Shown here piece after piece: positions 54,218 to 64,000 of a DNA stretch of 64,000 nucleotides. Within the stretch, counting starts at the first letter, position 1; each line of letters begins with the position of its first letter. The DNA comes from Halichondria panicea (taxonomy: Eukaryota > Porifera > Demospongiae > Suberitida > Halichondriidae). The notes beneath the pieces were generated by a model that saw only the letters and a program-made list of their open reading frames with translations, had not been told where the DNA came from and did no database searches. The stretch lies in NCBI RefSeq assembly GCF_963675165.1, contig NC_087377.1:3626978-3690977 (forward strand), read 5' to 3'. Made by a program: the position numbers and the translations under genes.

Positions 54218-55554
54218 TTAGCTATTGTAATCTGCTCTGTTAGTAACACATACATCAAGCCTTCGTTTGTTATTGGCTTAGTTCTACTGTTTATTTTTTA
54301 CTTTTTTGTCTCGCCCATGCCTACATACATGTACAGCACGTGTGTCTAGGAAGCAGGACGGAACTAGAGGTGCTAAAGTTTGCTGAGGATGGTTTCTTTT
54401 TCCACTGGAGCAAAGAGGGCTCTAGACGTCAGATCAAGACAACTGACGATCAGCCAAACACTGTGAGCTTCCCGAGTGTGAGAGAGGAGGACTTTGGTCA
54501 CTACCAGTGTGAGGTGAAGGATGCAGTTGCTGGGAAAGTGCTCCTCACTCTCTACACAGCTCTCTACAAAGACGAGTCAAGTCAGTTATCTAACTATTTA
54601 ATCATTTTAATTATCATGACTATCCAATTATTGGCCTAGTGTTTGTAAGTCTTACATAACCAATGTACACAGTGTTTACTATTCTCTGCCCTATACAATC
54701 ACAACAGAACTTTTACAACTGCATAGCCAGTCTTTGAAGTTTTTACAGGCATCGGCTTCAATCCTAAATGATTATAGTCTTAATTGACCTTAACATCGTG
54801 TGTCTCTAGTGCATGACTGTTTAGTCATATCCTCTTCACAGGTAATGCAGTGACTCCACTAGCCACTCCACACACAACCACTCAGTCAGGTAGCAGATAC
54901 TGTGCATTGGTTTTATTGTGAATTTGGTCAATTCTAATTATTATTTATAGGAAATGGTGTAACTTGACAATGTATGTTTCATCTGTACAGCTCATGAGAT
55001 GACAGCGACTGCAGCTCAGTTGAGTCATGAGTGCTCAGATGAAGCTCTTCTCCAGTTGTCTACCAAGATTGCTGGATACCACAAATACAAGCACAGGCTG
55101 GGCCTCAGTCGTGCTGACATAGACGAAATCGATAATGATCCGAGAGACTTTTACAGTACCCAAGGAAGATTTTACACTGCTCTACTGAAGTGGAAGAGTA
55201 AAAATATCGATTTTAATAATCCATCAAATTCAACAGCTACTTACGGTCAATTAGTGGAGATTGCTGCAAAGATTGAGGACGGAGAGGCAGTTCGCAGCAT
55301 TCACAAGGCCTGTGTGGAGCATACCAGTGAGTTACCTAGTGAATCATTACTTTGATCATTAACTTTGTGAGCTTTCTCGTCAGTTGTGCCATGCAATAGT
55401 GAATTGTACTGAGTACAGCAATACATAATGTCAACTGGTATTGTATATTAACTGTCAGTATGCACTTGTTGCTGACTCTTGTGTCTCCCTCCCTCCTCAT
55501 GCAGGACTGGAGGTCATGGATCAGTCAAGACCATCATACACTACCAACACTTAG
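40437..55554 (+). CDS. Ankyrin-ROC-COR-Ig-Death protein (ROCO family), 14 exons
   Basis: Exons: 40437-40459, 40996-41318, 45801-46013, 47274-47375, 48294-48395, 49270-49371, 50031-50093, 51022-51183, 51616-52861, 53004-53916, 54337-54580, 54842-54889, 54991-55326, 55505-55554. They total 3927 nt with every phase compatible, giving about 1308 aa. No signal peptide or TM, so it is predicted to be cytoplasmic. Ankyrin repeats would bind ligand or partners, the ROC GTPase with COR would act as a nucleotide-controlled dimerising switch, and the Death domain would recruit downstream adaptors. Among known ROCO proteins DAPK1 also joins ankyrin, ROC-COR and Death, but it has a kinase and no Ig domain. 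AATAAA lies at 55683-55688. The start is the least certain part: exon 1 encodes only M-A-S-G-Q-D-S plus two bases. Confidence 0.85.
42401..43111. mobile_element. TIR element (CCAGTGGCGTAGGCAGG)
   Basis: The right end CCTGGCTACGCTCCTGTG is an imperfect complement of the left end. Inside are second-level inverted repeats (CAATGTCTTGTTTCTGGTTA with ACCAGAAACAAGACATTG). It contains no protein-coding region that I can recognise. It is similar in style to the CAGTGGCGGATCCAG elements. Confidence 0.65.
44463..44830 (-). mobile_element. DUF3504/Crypton-like recombinase relic
   Basis: On the - strand, in two frames, it reads L-L-D-M-P-P-A-D-L-A-Y-W-M-G-N-F-V, then D-D-M-D-L-A-L-G-T-G-T-S-S-K-Q-A-E, and D-E-K-A-M-L-W-S-S-Q-Q-F-G-T. 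This is the order of motifs before the catalytic core of DUF3504 proteins, the tyrosine-recombinase-derived family related to Cryptons and to KIAA1958/ZMYM-type host proteins. Frame changes and missing core show it is dead. It lies inside intron 2 of the ANK-ROCO gene, opposite to transcription. Confidence 0.62.
46231..46910. mobile_element. Large palindromic element in intron 3
   Basis: Outer ends (TATGGAATGTTATCAGTGAC with a matching TGTCACTGATAAAATTCCATA) and inner arms (CACCCCCTAGTCTTGCAAGC with GCTTGCAAGACTAGGGGGTG) make an almost continuous 680-bp foldback. Open frames 46353-46547 and 46472-46825 are by-products. Confidence 0.75.
47442..48072. mobile_element. TIR element in intron 4
   Basis: The left end CATAGATTGAATAGGGAGA, followed by GGGATTGGAAA, pairs with the right end TTTCCAATCC and TCTCCCTATTCAATCTATG. 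Inside is a direct repeat (GTGAAGATAGCTA...GTACAAAACGTTCTTTG at about 47681 and 47785). The GATTGGAAACG motif recurs in the inverted pair 41780/43465, which suggests a related family. Confidence 0.7.
49685..49940. repeat. (GT)n/(GC)n compound microsatellite
   Basis: About 255 bp of GT units with periodic GTGCGTGT and GTGCGCGT interruptions at regular spacing, ending in a GCGT run. Open frames across it on both strands are composition artefacts. It lies in intron 6 of the ANK-ROCO gene. Confidence 0.92.
50167..50705. mobile_element. C/G-rich TIR element in intron 7
   Basis: CCCTCCCGGGATAGGGTGGG at about 50225 pairs with CCCACCCTATCCCGGGAGGG at about 50640, and CACTTATCAATGCAAATCCC pairs with GGGTTTGCATTGATAGGTGC. 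The inside lacks coding content. It is distinct in GC content from the surroundings. Confidence 0.7.
51022..51183 (+). CDS. Exon 8: helical linker before ROC
   Basis: Residues about 310-363, starting T-P-L-T-E-E-D-S-D-A-L-E-K-L-L and containing V-V-H-H-L-R-E-L-G-H-R-E-L-A. It is predicted helical by eye. It could be part of a helical bundle, but it is too short to be called a Death-fold domain. Phase 1-1. Confidence 0.72.
51616..53916 (+). CDS. Exons 9-10: ROC GTPase and COR domain
   Basis: Residues about 364-1083. G-P-P-S-V-G-K-T (396-403) is the P-loop, D-V-G-G-Q (556-560) the G3 motif and T-H-V-D (660-663) the G4 motif in its ROCO form. Between G1 and G3 lies a long Lys/Glu/Pro-rich insert (around E-K-K-T-K-T-V-P to T-E-R-R-E-D) that makes the GTPase unusually large. 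The COR domain follows, with Y-L-M-P-A-I-L, F-G-Y-V-P-T-G-V-F-C-G-L-I and W-E-L. The exon 9/10 intron (52862-53003) ends in a C-run plus CACACACACAG; the disabled paralogue at 28074 has no intron at this position. Confidence 0.86.
54153..54213. repeat. (GT)n microsatellite in intron 10
   Basis: About 30 GT units, 124 bp upstream of the Ig exon of the ANK-ROCO gene. In the disabled paralogue the GT-rich run follows directly after the corresponding donor (30327-30370). Confidence 0.9.
54337..54580 (+). CDS. Exon 11: Ig domain between COR and Death
   Basis: Residues about 1084-1164: E-L-E-V-L-K-F, F-F-F-H-W-S-K, V-S-F-P-S-V-R-E-E-D-F-G-H-Y-Q-C-E-V-K. The W and the D-x-G-x-Y-x-C motif are clear; the first-sheet cysteine of the pseudogene copy (S-L-C-V) is replaced by Glu here (L-E-V), so no standard disulfide can form, in keeping with a cytoplasmic protein. 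The acceptor at 54335-54336 is chosen because the later AG at 54348-54349 would give an immediate stop. Confidence 0.82.
54842..55554 (+). CDS. Exons 12-14: linker, Death domain, C-terminus
   Basis: Exon 12 is a Thr/Pro linker. Exon 13 (54991-55326; residues about 1181-1292) matches the Death-domain pattern: L-L-Q-L-S-T-K-I-A, R-L-G-L-S-R-A-D-I-D-E-I, F-Y-T-A-L-L-K-W-K-S, T-Y-G-Q-L-V-E-I-A-A-K-I-E-D. The last exon adds 16 residues to a TAG at 55552-55554. The Death fold mediates homotypic contacts in apoptosis and NF-kB pathways. The paralogue's Death domain at 31314 is clearly diverged from this one, unlike their Ig exons. Confidence 0.82.
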
Positions 55555-56157
55555 ACACTTAGGACAATGGCCTGGATTTACTATAAGTATACGCTCTCGT
55601 TCATTTAATAATCTTTATTACCACTATGAAATTTTCACTGCAGTAACTGTTATTAAACATTGATGATGGTCACCCTAGTTTTAATAAAGACTACGTCATT
55701 ATTAACTTTTTGGCTTCGTGTCCAACCTCCTCTGGCAGTAGTATCGTACAGCCAGTGGGGAGAAACTTCTGCACTGTGCATTTCTGACAAAAAGGGTATG
55801 AAAATCGAGTCGAATGCGTAACTTGTATTTGTGGAATGGTAGGTCTTAGCTTGACATGATAGTTTCGAGCAATTTCATCAACACCAGATGTCTGACAAGC
55901 GCGGTGCAGCTCAGACGTGGATAGCCTCGAATAAAACCCGGGAAAACACGGATGGTTATTCGAGGTCCTTCCGTTTCCTTCCTATGATAGAAGCCTAGGA
56001 TAATAAATGCTTTCTGTTGCAACTATCCCATTTTTCTACCTAGAGGTCACAGATCTGCTCCTGATACATATTGCCAAAGCTGTGGCCTGAAATATTCCAA
56101 GATAACCTTCCCAAACAGCTCATTTCTCAGGGACTGCAGTGCTTCTCTTGCAATGAT
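55555..56157. other. Spacer between ANK-ROCO gene and next receptor
   Basis: It contains the AATAAA at 55683-55688 and an isolated end of the GACAAGCGCGGTGCAGC element near 55889. No exon is seen. The promoter of the gene at 56158 should lie in the last few hundred bases. Confidence 0.5.
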
Positions 56158-59100
56158 ATGAAGCTTCTTATAGCTGTGGCTCTGTTGGTTGTTGGACTCT
56201 CTCCTTACCCAGGCTTCAGTCAGACCAGTGAGGCACCAACTGATGGTAAGTTAAATAAGGTATTTTATGAGCTCTAAAATAATTATATTATTAAAATAAT
56301 TATATTTGCATGCAGTGGAGTAAATTCAGTATAATAGTACCCCTGCACGTATACCGTGTAACTGGTGGGTGTTTTAATTTGGCGATTTGGCAAATTTTAT
56401 ATACCAAACATTGCTAAATTAGCACATCTGAGGCGCCAAATTAAAAACTACCAATTAGGTTCAAATGGCTCATTCGCCAAACATAATACCCCCAGAAGTT
56501 AGTATAATGAATCACTTTTCTAACTGTCGCTCCTCTTAAGGTCCCTCCATGGTTGATTTTCGTCCTGATTTTTGTCCTGCCTACAATTTCCGGATCATGC
56601 AGTCGGGCGGGAGGGAAACGATGCCATCAACATGCAGTTTCCTCAAAAATAGGAAATTCTCTTGAACATCGTATGCATGGCATAGCTACATAGTAGGCAA
56701 TCAGCAGTAGTCTTTTCTCCAGTTAGTGAGCCATCTATTAATTCTAGAGACTGCTGCCTAGTGCCAAAGCTTGTTAATCATTTCGCCATGTTGGTTTTTT
56801 GTATTGAGAAATATCAAAACATATGTTTCATTTTCTGCCTCTGGCTATCAGCAAAACTGCCTGTGGGCGGTGGATGGAGCCTTAGCTCTTGGCTATCAAT
56901 GCACATACAGCAAAAACCCTTGTGTTATACAATAATAATGCATCATCAAGTACTTTGCCTGAAAGTATCAGCACCACTACGCTACCGAAAAATCAGAGCC
57001 ATGCCCATAATTATTTTGGCAACAATAAGTTATGCTGACATTTTGATAGATCTCCTTACAAATGCTGGTAGCAGTGATAATTATACATGGTCGCCGATCT
57101 TTTGTATTAAAAGGATAGCATTTGTACAATGGCTAACTGCATGGTATAGACTTCTATATTTATAGCTGCTCGACAGTTACAATATTGAAGTGCAACCATA
57201 AACATCCTTTTCAGCAACTATCATGGATTAATCATTTCCCACTATTATTTGCACCGTTCCTGCATGCTATAACTACATCTGCAGCTTTCCACCAAGCCAC
57301 AGCACCCTGCTTAGTTTTTTGCATGGGAAATTCCTTTCTATTCAGCACTATAAAAATGCACAGTTCTTAGATCGATAAGGGCCGGGGCTAGATCTTATAA
57401 TTATCACAAGCTTTTAATTCTGATGCGCTTTTACTGAGTTCTACTTTAGCCATACAAAATAAGGAAAACTCATAGTGTATATATAGGAGTTGGTAAATTA
57501 TGCTGGCATAATAGGCACCTTCGTAACAATAGCAGGCAGGTTTTGGAAATACAGGTCAGTACAAATCATAGTATAAACATTTGTAGGCCTGACGGAAGTA
57601 CTGGTGGTTAATTATCTCCTTGGCATAGATAGAGTCATGTATAGCCATTATTTATAGTTGTGCAACGAAATGTAGCCTACACATTGTGCTTTGGAGGAAT
57701 AATGGGGAAGCAAAGAATAATAGGCAATTTAAAGAAAAAGAATAATAGGCTGTTATCCGTTTTAATAAGTTGTTCCCAAATAATTATCGTGAAACAATAC
57801 ATTAAAATGACTTGTAACAGGTAGCCCAGACCCCAGAGGTATCTTGACACCATCATCGTTACCTAGCAACTGACCACCCCTACTAATTAGCAATTGTACA
57901 CAAACATTCAAAATTATGTACACAAAATTAATAATCACATTATTGTATGAAGGCACAAATCAGGATTTGCAGAAACTTCTCTATCGGCAGACGCCCTTCT
58001 CCCTGGAAATGTTTTCTCGTCACTTTTCTACTGCACTAAGTGTACCTTGAGGCAGCGTATTAAAAAAACCACGTGAAAGAGTAGCACAATGTACATGCAG
58101 GGGGGGCGGACAAGGGTGAACCATTACGTAACAAGATTGAATTCTTAACCTCATTCCAAACCGATTCTTTTCCAATAGAGCATTTGTTGGGTAAAATGGG
58201 GGGAAAAAAGTTTTGCAAGCCTCTGTACAGACCAATCCTTGAGATTGTAAGCAGTTTCATAGGTTTGTGAGCATGCATGCGCACTACTAGTCACACAGAC
58301 TGAATGGCTGAAGCTAAGAGACATTCTACTGTCGTTGACTCTTATCAGCTTGCAGCATCACAAAACAAGCAGGCCGGTTGGGGCAAGGTACTATAATTAT
58401 ACAAATAGTTCTTTATGATACTAGGAAGCTAAACTCCTATACTTTCAAACTTCTATGAATAACAATTAACGAGTAATTTAGGCGACAATTATTAAAAAAA
58501 CTTTCCTAACTCAGCAATATTTATGCTCGCGTGATGTTATCCGGCCCCCCCTGATGCGCATGTGCTGGTACCTACATCTACATGCAGTGTGCGCCTAATT
58601 ATAGCTTCAACACAGCAAGTACAGCAAATTTTACTAACGTGGCCGTCATATGACGGATTCAACAGGGAAAGGTTATTAACTTGAGCCATATATCCTTGAT
58701 CATGCAGGAGCCACGGCTACTAAATGTTTCGCAGAGGAGGCTAAAATTCGAGAGAGGCCATTGTTCCAAGAGCCGTGTTTATTTGCTCTAGCTAATTCAA
58801 AGTTTGTCATCAACTTTTCACCTGCATAAACTTGAACTCTACCATGAGAAAGTCTTGTTAAAGCACTAATAAGCTGCTACCTGTACCTAGTAGCATGTAG
58901 CTATCTGCTAGTTTTAATAATTTGTTTGGGCTGCCACGTGTAGAAATGTTAGAGTCAAAGTTCACTGAGGCTACTATTTGAGAGCGGCCTTTATCTCTTT
59001 CCTTGGCAATCTGTTGTAGAAATTACAACAATGGGTAAGGAATCGTTATGATGAATTAGATGAAGTTGTATGTGAGCTCCTCCCTGACAAACAAACTGTA

Positions 59101-62100
59101 GTCTAGGTAACCTCCTTATCAGTCAAGTAGGCTAAAAATCTGTGTCCTTTGATGTAAGCTTTGATGTCTCTTTGTGCATATGTAGTTATAAAAAAAAAAA
59201 AAAAAAAAAAAGAAACCTTTGACTAGCTAGGAAGAGTAGCAGCAGTAGTAGTAGGAAGAGTAGCAGTAGCAGTAGTAGCAGTGCAAGCAGGACTAGACTA
59301 GATTAAAAAGTTGGTGGAAAGAATAACTGACCGTTTGGACGTCACCTGGCTGCCAGACTTTCATCTGGACTCTTCCCCCTGAGTAGCTGGCCTTTCTCTA
59401 AGCCACAAAACTGAGCAAGAAGCTGAAGAAGCAGCTAGACAGAGACATGTACCTAGCCTTGAGAATTGTGAGGCGTGGCTCAATTAGTTAGCCCAGCCCA
59501 GAGGAATTGTTACCGTGGGTACTGAACAACCGTAGAAGTAGGGCTACCCCTGGCTTTACTGAATTAACTAGCTGTGTCTGCTGTCTAGTTGGACCAGATT
59601 TAGCTAGATAATGGGGTAGAGAATAGTTGAGCGGTGCTGTGTGTAGCTTGAACTGTACTGGCTGGCAAGAATCTAGTAAGCACCCTATGCACTGATAACT
59701 CGTCAGAATGGAGGGTATGTTCTAGGGATCTGGACAGCTGTACATCCAAAGGAGCCAGGGAGTGCCAATCATCTTCTCCCAGTCTCTGACACGCTAAACA
59801 AAAGGAGCTAGAACTGGGAGTCCCAGCTAGAATTGCTAGCCGGATCTAGACTAATAGAATGACATGGAGGCATGGTGAGGCCGGATCCACACTAATTGAT
59901 CGACCTAAAGACGCTCCTGTTCCAGATTTCACGAATGGCAAGGAAAGGGTTATACAAGAGCAGCCTCTAATCAAGCATATACGGTGCCCATAATCTACTA
60001 AACCCTATCTGAGTATGAGTTATCAGCTTAATGGCACCGTACTGTTCTCACTCGCCTTGGGTAGTGCAGTCACTAATCATTTTACCTCGAGGTTAAATTT
60101 GCAAGGGTTAAAACTACGCCCTCTTTAATAGGCAGTGGCGGATCCAGACAGGTTCCATGGGCTCCATGGAACCCCCTTTTTACACAAGAACACACTGGAG
60201 ATCAACTTACTAAGCTAGCAACTCAGCTCAAATGATCGTGATCTGTAGTTACTATAAGCTGATTTCATAATTGATATGTGGGCAGGGCTCTCTAATGCGC
60301 ATTGCTTATTGCATAGGAAAGTGATGACTTTTTTTGTTTTTTTTAGTCAAATTAACTGTTTTGGAACCTCCCTCTCAACATTCCTGGATCCGCCACTGAT
60401 AGGTGCAGAGGTGAGGTCGCCATTGTTTTCCTACTGAGCATGCTCAGACATCAAGAAATGGGGAAATTACAAGGACATAAAAATATCAGTCCTGCAGTGA
60501 AAGTCTAGTGGGCTAAAACAACAAAGTTATACACATGAAGTTTCAATATTATTATAGCTTGCTAAAACCACATGCACACACCAAGTTAGTACATGGTACT
60601 ACTGTACACACTGCCAACTGAATATATGCACTGCCTGAATATTGGGTGCTCTCTCCTTTATTAACAGGATCTGTATCAGTTGACAGAGTGAAATTCTCCT
60701 ACACCTACAATAATGTCTATGTGACGATCTACTTTAATAATTTGATGGAGAATCCATTTTTGAACTACCAGTCGTTTGCTGATATACAGTGCTTTTTGAA
60801 TAAAATTGTTTTCAGAAACACACACACGAATGAAATCTTCCAGGCTGAATATGCGGGTCGTTGCACTTCGTACGATAGCATCGCCATTCAGATTAAAATG
60901 AATCCTAGAGATTATCTCAGAATGGTTGTGAGTGAGTTTATTGACACCAACTCTACTACACCCTTGGGCTTGGAAATGTACACTGCAGATATGCTTGGAG
61001 CTCCTTTCAACCTTCAAATAGAACCAGATGAAGCCATTGAATGTGACTTGAGAACGAACTTGATGTTCAATGTTAGGATTACTGACCCTGATTATTGGAC
61101 CGATGAGAGAATTCTTTTGATTCATTTCACTACTTTCATTGATGTTGCGACTGTCAATGCCAGCAAGCTATCACTCTCTCTCAATCACAATCAAGATGCA
61201 AACAACACTGTTAACATTACAGGTGGTGAAATACTGAACCAGTCGCCTGGCTTAACATTATCTGTGGCTATTAGACTGACTTTTAGTGATCAAGCTCTTC
61301 TTGCGAGTAAAGGAATATGCATGTGGAATGATGGGTTCAATCTACCTTGTTACGTTGGCATAGAATCAGGATTTGCTGCCGGGTATTTTGGAGTAGAGGT
61401 TTCTCCCACTACTGGCAATTCAGTGTATAATTTCTGGAGAGCTCCCACAGGTAATCATAATGTGACTATATTAGCTTTAGTAGATCGATATGTAAGAACA
61501 CATGTAATTTGGGTCGTACATATTTATATACTCACTAATACAATAATTATTACATGACTACTCTGCAGATTCTGAGCCAGTAACTATGTCCATTCAGCTG
61601 GAGTACATCAGTGGGTTGACTTTTAACCTGACGCTTGGTCCAAGTCAGCCATTCGGAACTCGATCAACTTTAATTGGCGAGAGGATTATCAGGTATGACA
61701 TGAAGCACCGTAAATTATAGCCTTTAATTTAATGCTTGAACAATGCGTATACTTACACAACTACGTACAGTGTGACGTGTACTAGCAGGGACACTAGCAA
61801 ACATGTGAACCCCATGCTGGAGATTGACAATGGTGCAGTGTCTATTCCTGATAGCTATATCAGGAATGATTGGCCCAGCTCCACCACCTTGAATGCACCC
61901 AGGGGGCTAGCTGAGTCTGGTTTGCAAGGTTACTACACGTGCAGGACAGAGGGTGACACTTTCCTCAGCCCTCACCTTCTGCATTCCAGTAATAATTATA
62001 GCACGTACAGAGCATTGTATTTTTATAGTACACATTATACTTATGCACGTGCTCATAGTTGGTTGTCTGCAGCATATTATTTAACAGAGTCTGTCAATAT

Positions 62101-63969
62101 AATTAAAAGAACTGTGTACTTTAGAAGATTCAATTTACTTCTTTTCCCGCTGGAATCACTTTCATGTTGCATGTGTTTTGCTTTCTTTCTATTCAGATTT
62201 TCTTGATATTATTTTCTACCAAGGAGCCTCCGCTACAGTTGATGTACATGAAGACATTGTACTCCGCTTTGCACATGCCGACTTGTATCCTGGTTTTATT
62301 AATGATCCTCATGGTAATCGATTTTATGTGGAAACCAATGGACATAATACACCACCTTTTGAGTATCGTTTCGAAACAAACACCCCATTTCCATACCATG
62401 CTGAGCTGCACATCAACAGGACCCAGGTGGACTATGAGGGAGTGTACTTCATCTTATACAAATATTCTATCATACGGCAACACTTCTCTATCGATGTCAA
62501 CAGTGAGTTCTGTATGACTGCATGTGACCACATTTAGTTAGTCAAATGCAGCATAATACTCTCATATGATTTCTATTAGCTTGCGTATTTATTAATTAGA
62601 AACCTTGGACTCGGCCTATAAAGTTCTATTATCTACTAAGATGTTATTGGAATGAACATTGAATGTGTATTTTCCCCACAGAACCTAAACTGACTCTCTA
62701 CCCACCGGTTCTGACTGTGCTCGGCTCTGACCCTCCCGATACAACTGCCTCTCTCACTTGTACCTCTGACAATACAAATGTCCCTGTGCTGTTCTCTGAA
62801 AATTACAATTCACTGGGCATCACGTCTACCTATCTGGATGACACCAACAGCTCTGTGAGATTGGATTTTGAGCTAAACGAAACCCTTATTGGCATGCTAG
62901 ATGGGATGGAGTTTATATGTGAGGCCAGGGACCCAGATAATTTCAGTTCCATCGTGTCAACAGCTAGCTCCACCTTCAGAGAAGTGTCAGGTAATTAGAT
63001 GATAATTAATAGTATGGCTAAGAGTGCAATATGGGATTAATAGCACGAGTAACAAGCAATGGCAAGGATACTAACTATTAACCTTGCCAGTGCTTGTTAT
63101 GAGTGCTATTAATCCCTTAATTATTGCACGAGTAGCCATACTTGTTAATCATTTATGATGAAGTTTTAAGGACAGTTTTAGTAGTTTTAGTAAAAAAATT
63201 AGCCGCAGCCGTTATTCGAACGTGCGGTCGTCAAGGCAGTAATTGCATGTCGTTAATGACGACGTGCAATTACCGTTATGCGATATTAATCACTGTATGA
63301 ATCCCAGTGAATAATAGGACAACATGCGATTATAGTTTTTTACGAGTCCCGCCTCTCAGGGTGTTAAAGTTCTGTCTACCTTGACTAGTTTTCACTGTGC
63401 ACCTCATGTGCTTAGAAATTCACTAAAATAGCAGGTAAAGGGTTAGTTAATTTACTGGTTGCTTCTAAATTAGTTATAGGCCTCGTGACATCCACAGGAG
63501 TATGATGAAGGTCCTCAGCACACTTGCTGTGCTCGGGATGCTACAGCCTCAGGCCTTGGCGGTCTGATACATTCACATTCCGTATAGCTCAAAATTCGCT
63601 GTTTTCGTGGGTTAGCAATCCTATACACGAAAATTTTTCTTTGGAATTATCTGCTATAACGTGCAAACATTAAAGGCGTGGTTTCCGGTAAGCGGTCAAC
63701 CCACGAAAATTATTCAACGAAACACTTTTAGACGCCATTCCATGAAATTTAAGTCTTGAACGTTGTGCTATACGGTAATCCATGTCATGTAAGAGCTATG
63801 ATGATGTTGAGTGTACAAGAATCTACACACATGTTCACACGTACACCCACGTACACATACACACACACATTCGCTAGCTACCACTGCTACACCACCAGTT
63901 ATGACTGTACCTGATTACGCTATTCCTAATGTCGTTGCTGTGGAGATCAACGGAGTCACTCTTTCCACG
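56158..63969 (+). CDS. Truncated-architecture paralogue of NIDO-type receptor, partial at window end
   Basis: Exons 56158-56245, 60668-61450, 61569-61692, 61771-61988, 62197-62502, 62682-62990 and 63878-63969 correspond one-to-one to exons 1-5, the first part of 6, and 23 of the gene at 3325, with identical phases. So the predicted protein is signal peptide, N-terminal domain, Ig-like modules, then the Thr/Pro linker and juxtamembrane region. NIDO, AMOP, VWD and all EGF exons are absent: only 887 bp of repeat-rich intron separates 62990 from 63878. All junctions are phase 1 or compatible and no stop interrupts the exons, so it looks functional. The start ATG at 56158 is preceded by an out-of-phase ATG-ATA-TGA, so 56158 is the usable start. 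TM and tail exons should lie past 64000. Confidence 0.83.
58302..58388 (+). other. Possible orphan first exon
   Basis: An ATG opens M-A-E-A-K-R-H-S-T-V-V-D-S-Y-Q-L and continues to W-G-K directly before GTACTA, a usable donor. The composition looks like a real soluble protein start. I cannot find a following exon or name a family, so this may be chance or a relic. Confidence 0.25.
60133..60398. mobile_element. TIR element (CAGTGGCGGATCCAG)
   Basis: The left end CAGTGGCGGATCCAG and right end CTGGATCCGCCACTG are exact complements, enclosing about 235 bp. It is the same family as 33240-33638 and ends about 270 bp before exon 2 of the truncated paralogue. Confidence 0.8.
63003..63152. repeat. 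Palindromic element in the junction intron
   Basis: GATTAATAGCACGAGTAACAAGC pairs with the complement GCTTGTTATGAGTGCTATTAATC, and the outer GATAATTAATAGTATGGCTA pairs with TAGCCATACTTGTTAATCAT. It lies in the intron that replaces the missing NIDO-AMOP-VWD-EGF exons, just after exon 6. Confidence 0.75.
63580..63776. mobile_element. Diverged CCGTATAGC element
   Basis: The left end CCGTATAGCTCAAAATTCGC and right end GTGCTATACGG form a short inverted pair with TTTTCGTGGG and CCCACGAAAA inside. It is a diverged member of the TACCGTATAGC family. It lies about 100 bp before the juxtamembrane exon at 63878. Confidence 0.6.
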
Positions 63970-64000
63970 GTAACAAATACAACTAACTACATAAATTAAT

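Larger units (their letters stand above)
56246..60667. other. 4.4-kb intron 1 of the truncated paralogue
   Basis: No exon of the host gene is seen between 56246 and 60667. It contains a 24-base A run at about 59190-59212, AGTAGC-type simple repeats at 59235-59285, and a TIR element at 60133-60398. A 134-codon open frame at 56761-57165 has no recognisable domain. A short exon-like piece at 58302-58388 is listed separately. Confidence 0.5.

Noticed and set aside
56761-57165. 134-codon open frame in intron 1 of the second receptor
   Set aside because: No domain, no splice context and no paralogous sequence; plausible by chance in AT-rich DNA, though not disproved.

Overview
This is genomic DNA from an early-branching animal, most likely a demosponge of the Amphimedon type (inferred from gene families and sequence style, not from a search). 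Genes are split by many introns with GT-AG borders, some only about 45 bp long. Non-coding DNA is AT-rich, dense in the palindrome ATAATTAT, in (CA)n/(GT)n tracts and in short terminal-inverted-repeat elements. A 200-base N gap lies at 35222-35421. All main genes are on the + strand; two broken fragments (a RASSF relative and a recombinase relic) are on the - strand.

Layout. (1) 1-2430: a chimeric broken copy built from pieces of the two receptor families found downstream. (2) 3325-22865: a complete 27-exon gene for a large type I membrane protein of about 2039 aa: signal peptide, lineage-type N-terminal domain, Ig-like modules, NIDO, AMOP, VWD, EGF array, juxtamembrane domain, TM and short tail (MUC4/SUSD2/Mesh architecture). 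(3) 23295-25327: an 8-exon receptor of about 548 aa, Ig-FN3-Ig-FN3-TM with a tyrosine-bearing tail. (4) 25696-26728 on the - strand: RA and SARAH exons of a RASSF-like gene, the RA exon interrupted by a small element. (5) 28074-31672: a disabled ROC-COR-Ig-Death gene. (6) 32985-38451: a shattered NAK-family (AAK1/BIKE-like) kinase gene, partly contained in a 0.73-kb unit present three times in one direction and once inverted around the N gap. (7) 40437-55554: an intact 14-exon gene of about 1308 aa encoding ankyrin repeats-ROC-COR-Ig-Death. (8) 56158 to beyond the window end: a paralogue of gene 2 that splices from its Ig-like exons directly to the juxtamembrane exon and lacks the whole NIDO-AMOP-VWD-EGF block.

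The three intact reconstructions (genes 2, 3 and 7) each give a total coding length divisible by three with every splice phase matching, which is strong internal support. Most exon borders are phase 1, the condition for domain shuffling, and the truncated paralogue shows it having happened.

Taken together the window is a cluster of duplicating cell-surface receptors beside a duplicating intracellular ROCO/Death signalling receptor with an Ig domain, plus fragments of RASSF and endocytic-kinase genes. An immune or self-recognition role is a reasonable guess from domain content and turnover but is not shown by the sequence. Transposon relics include a Tc1/mariner-type helix-turn-helix fragment, a DUF3504/Crypton-like recombinase fragment, a tRNA-like SINE candidate, and several inverted-repeat element families, one with a clear 8-bp target duplication.
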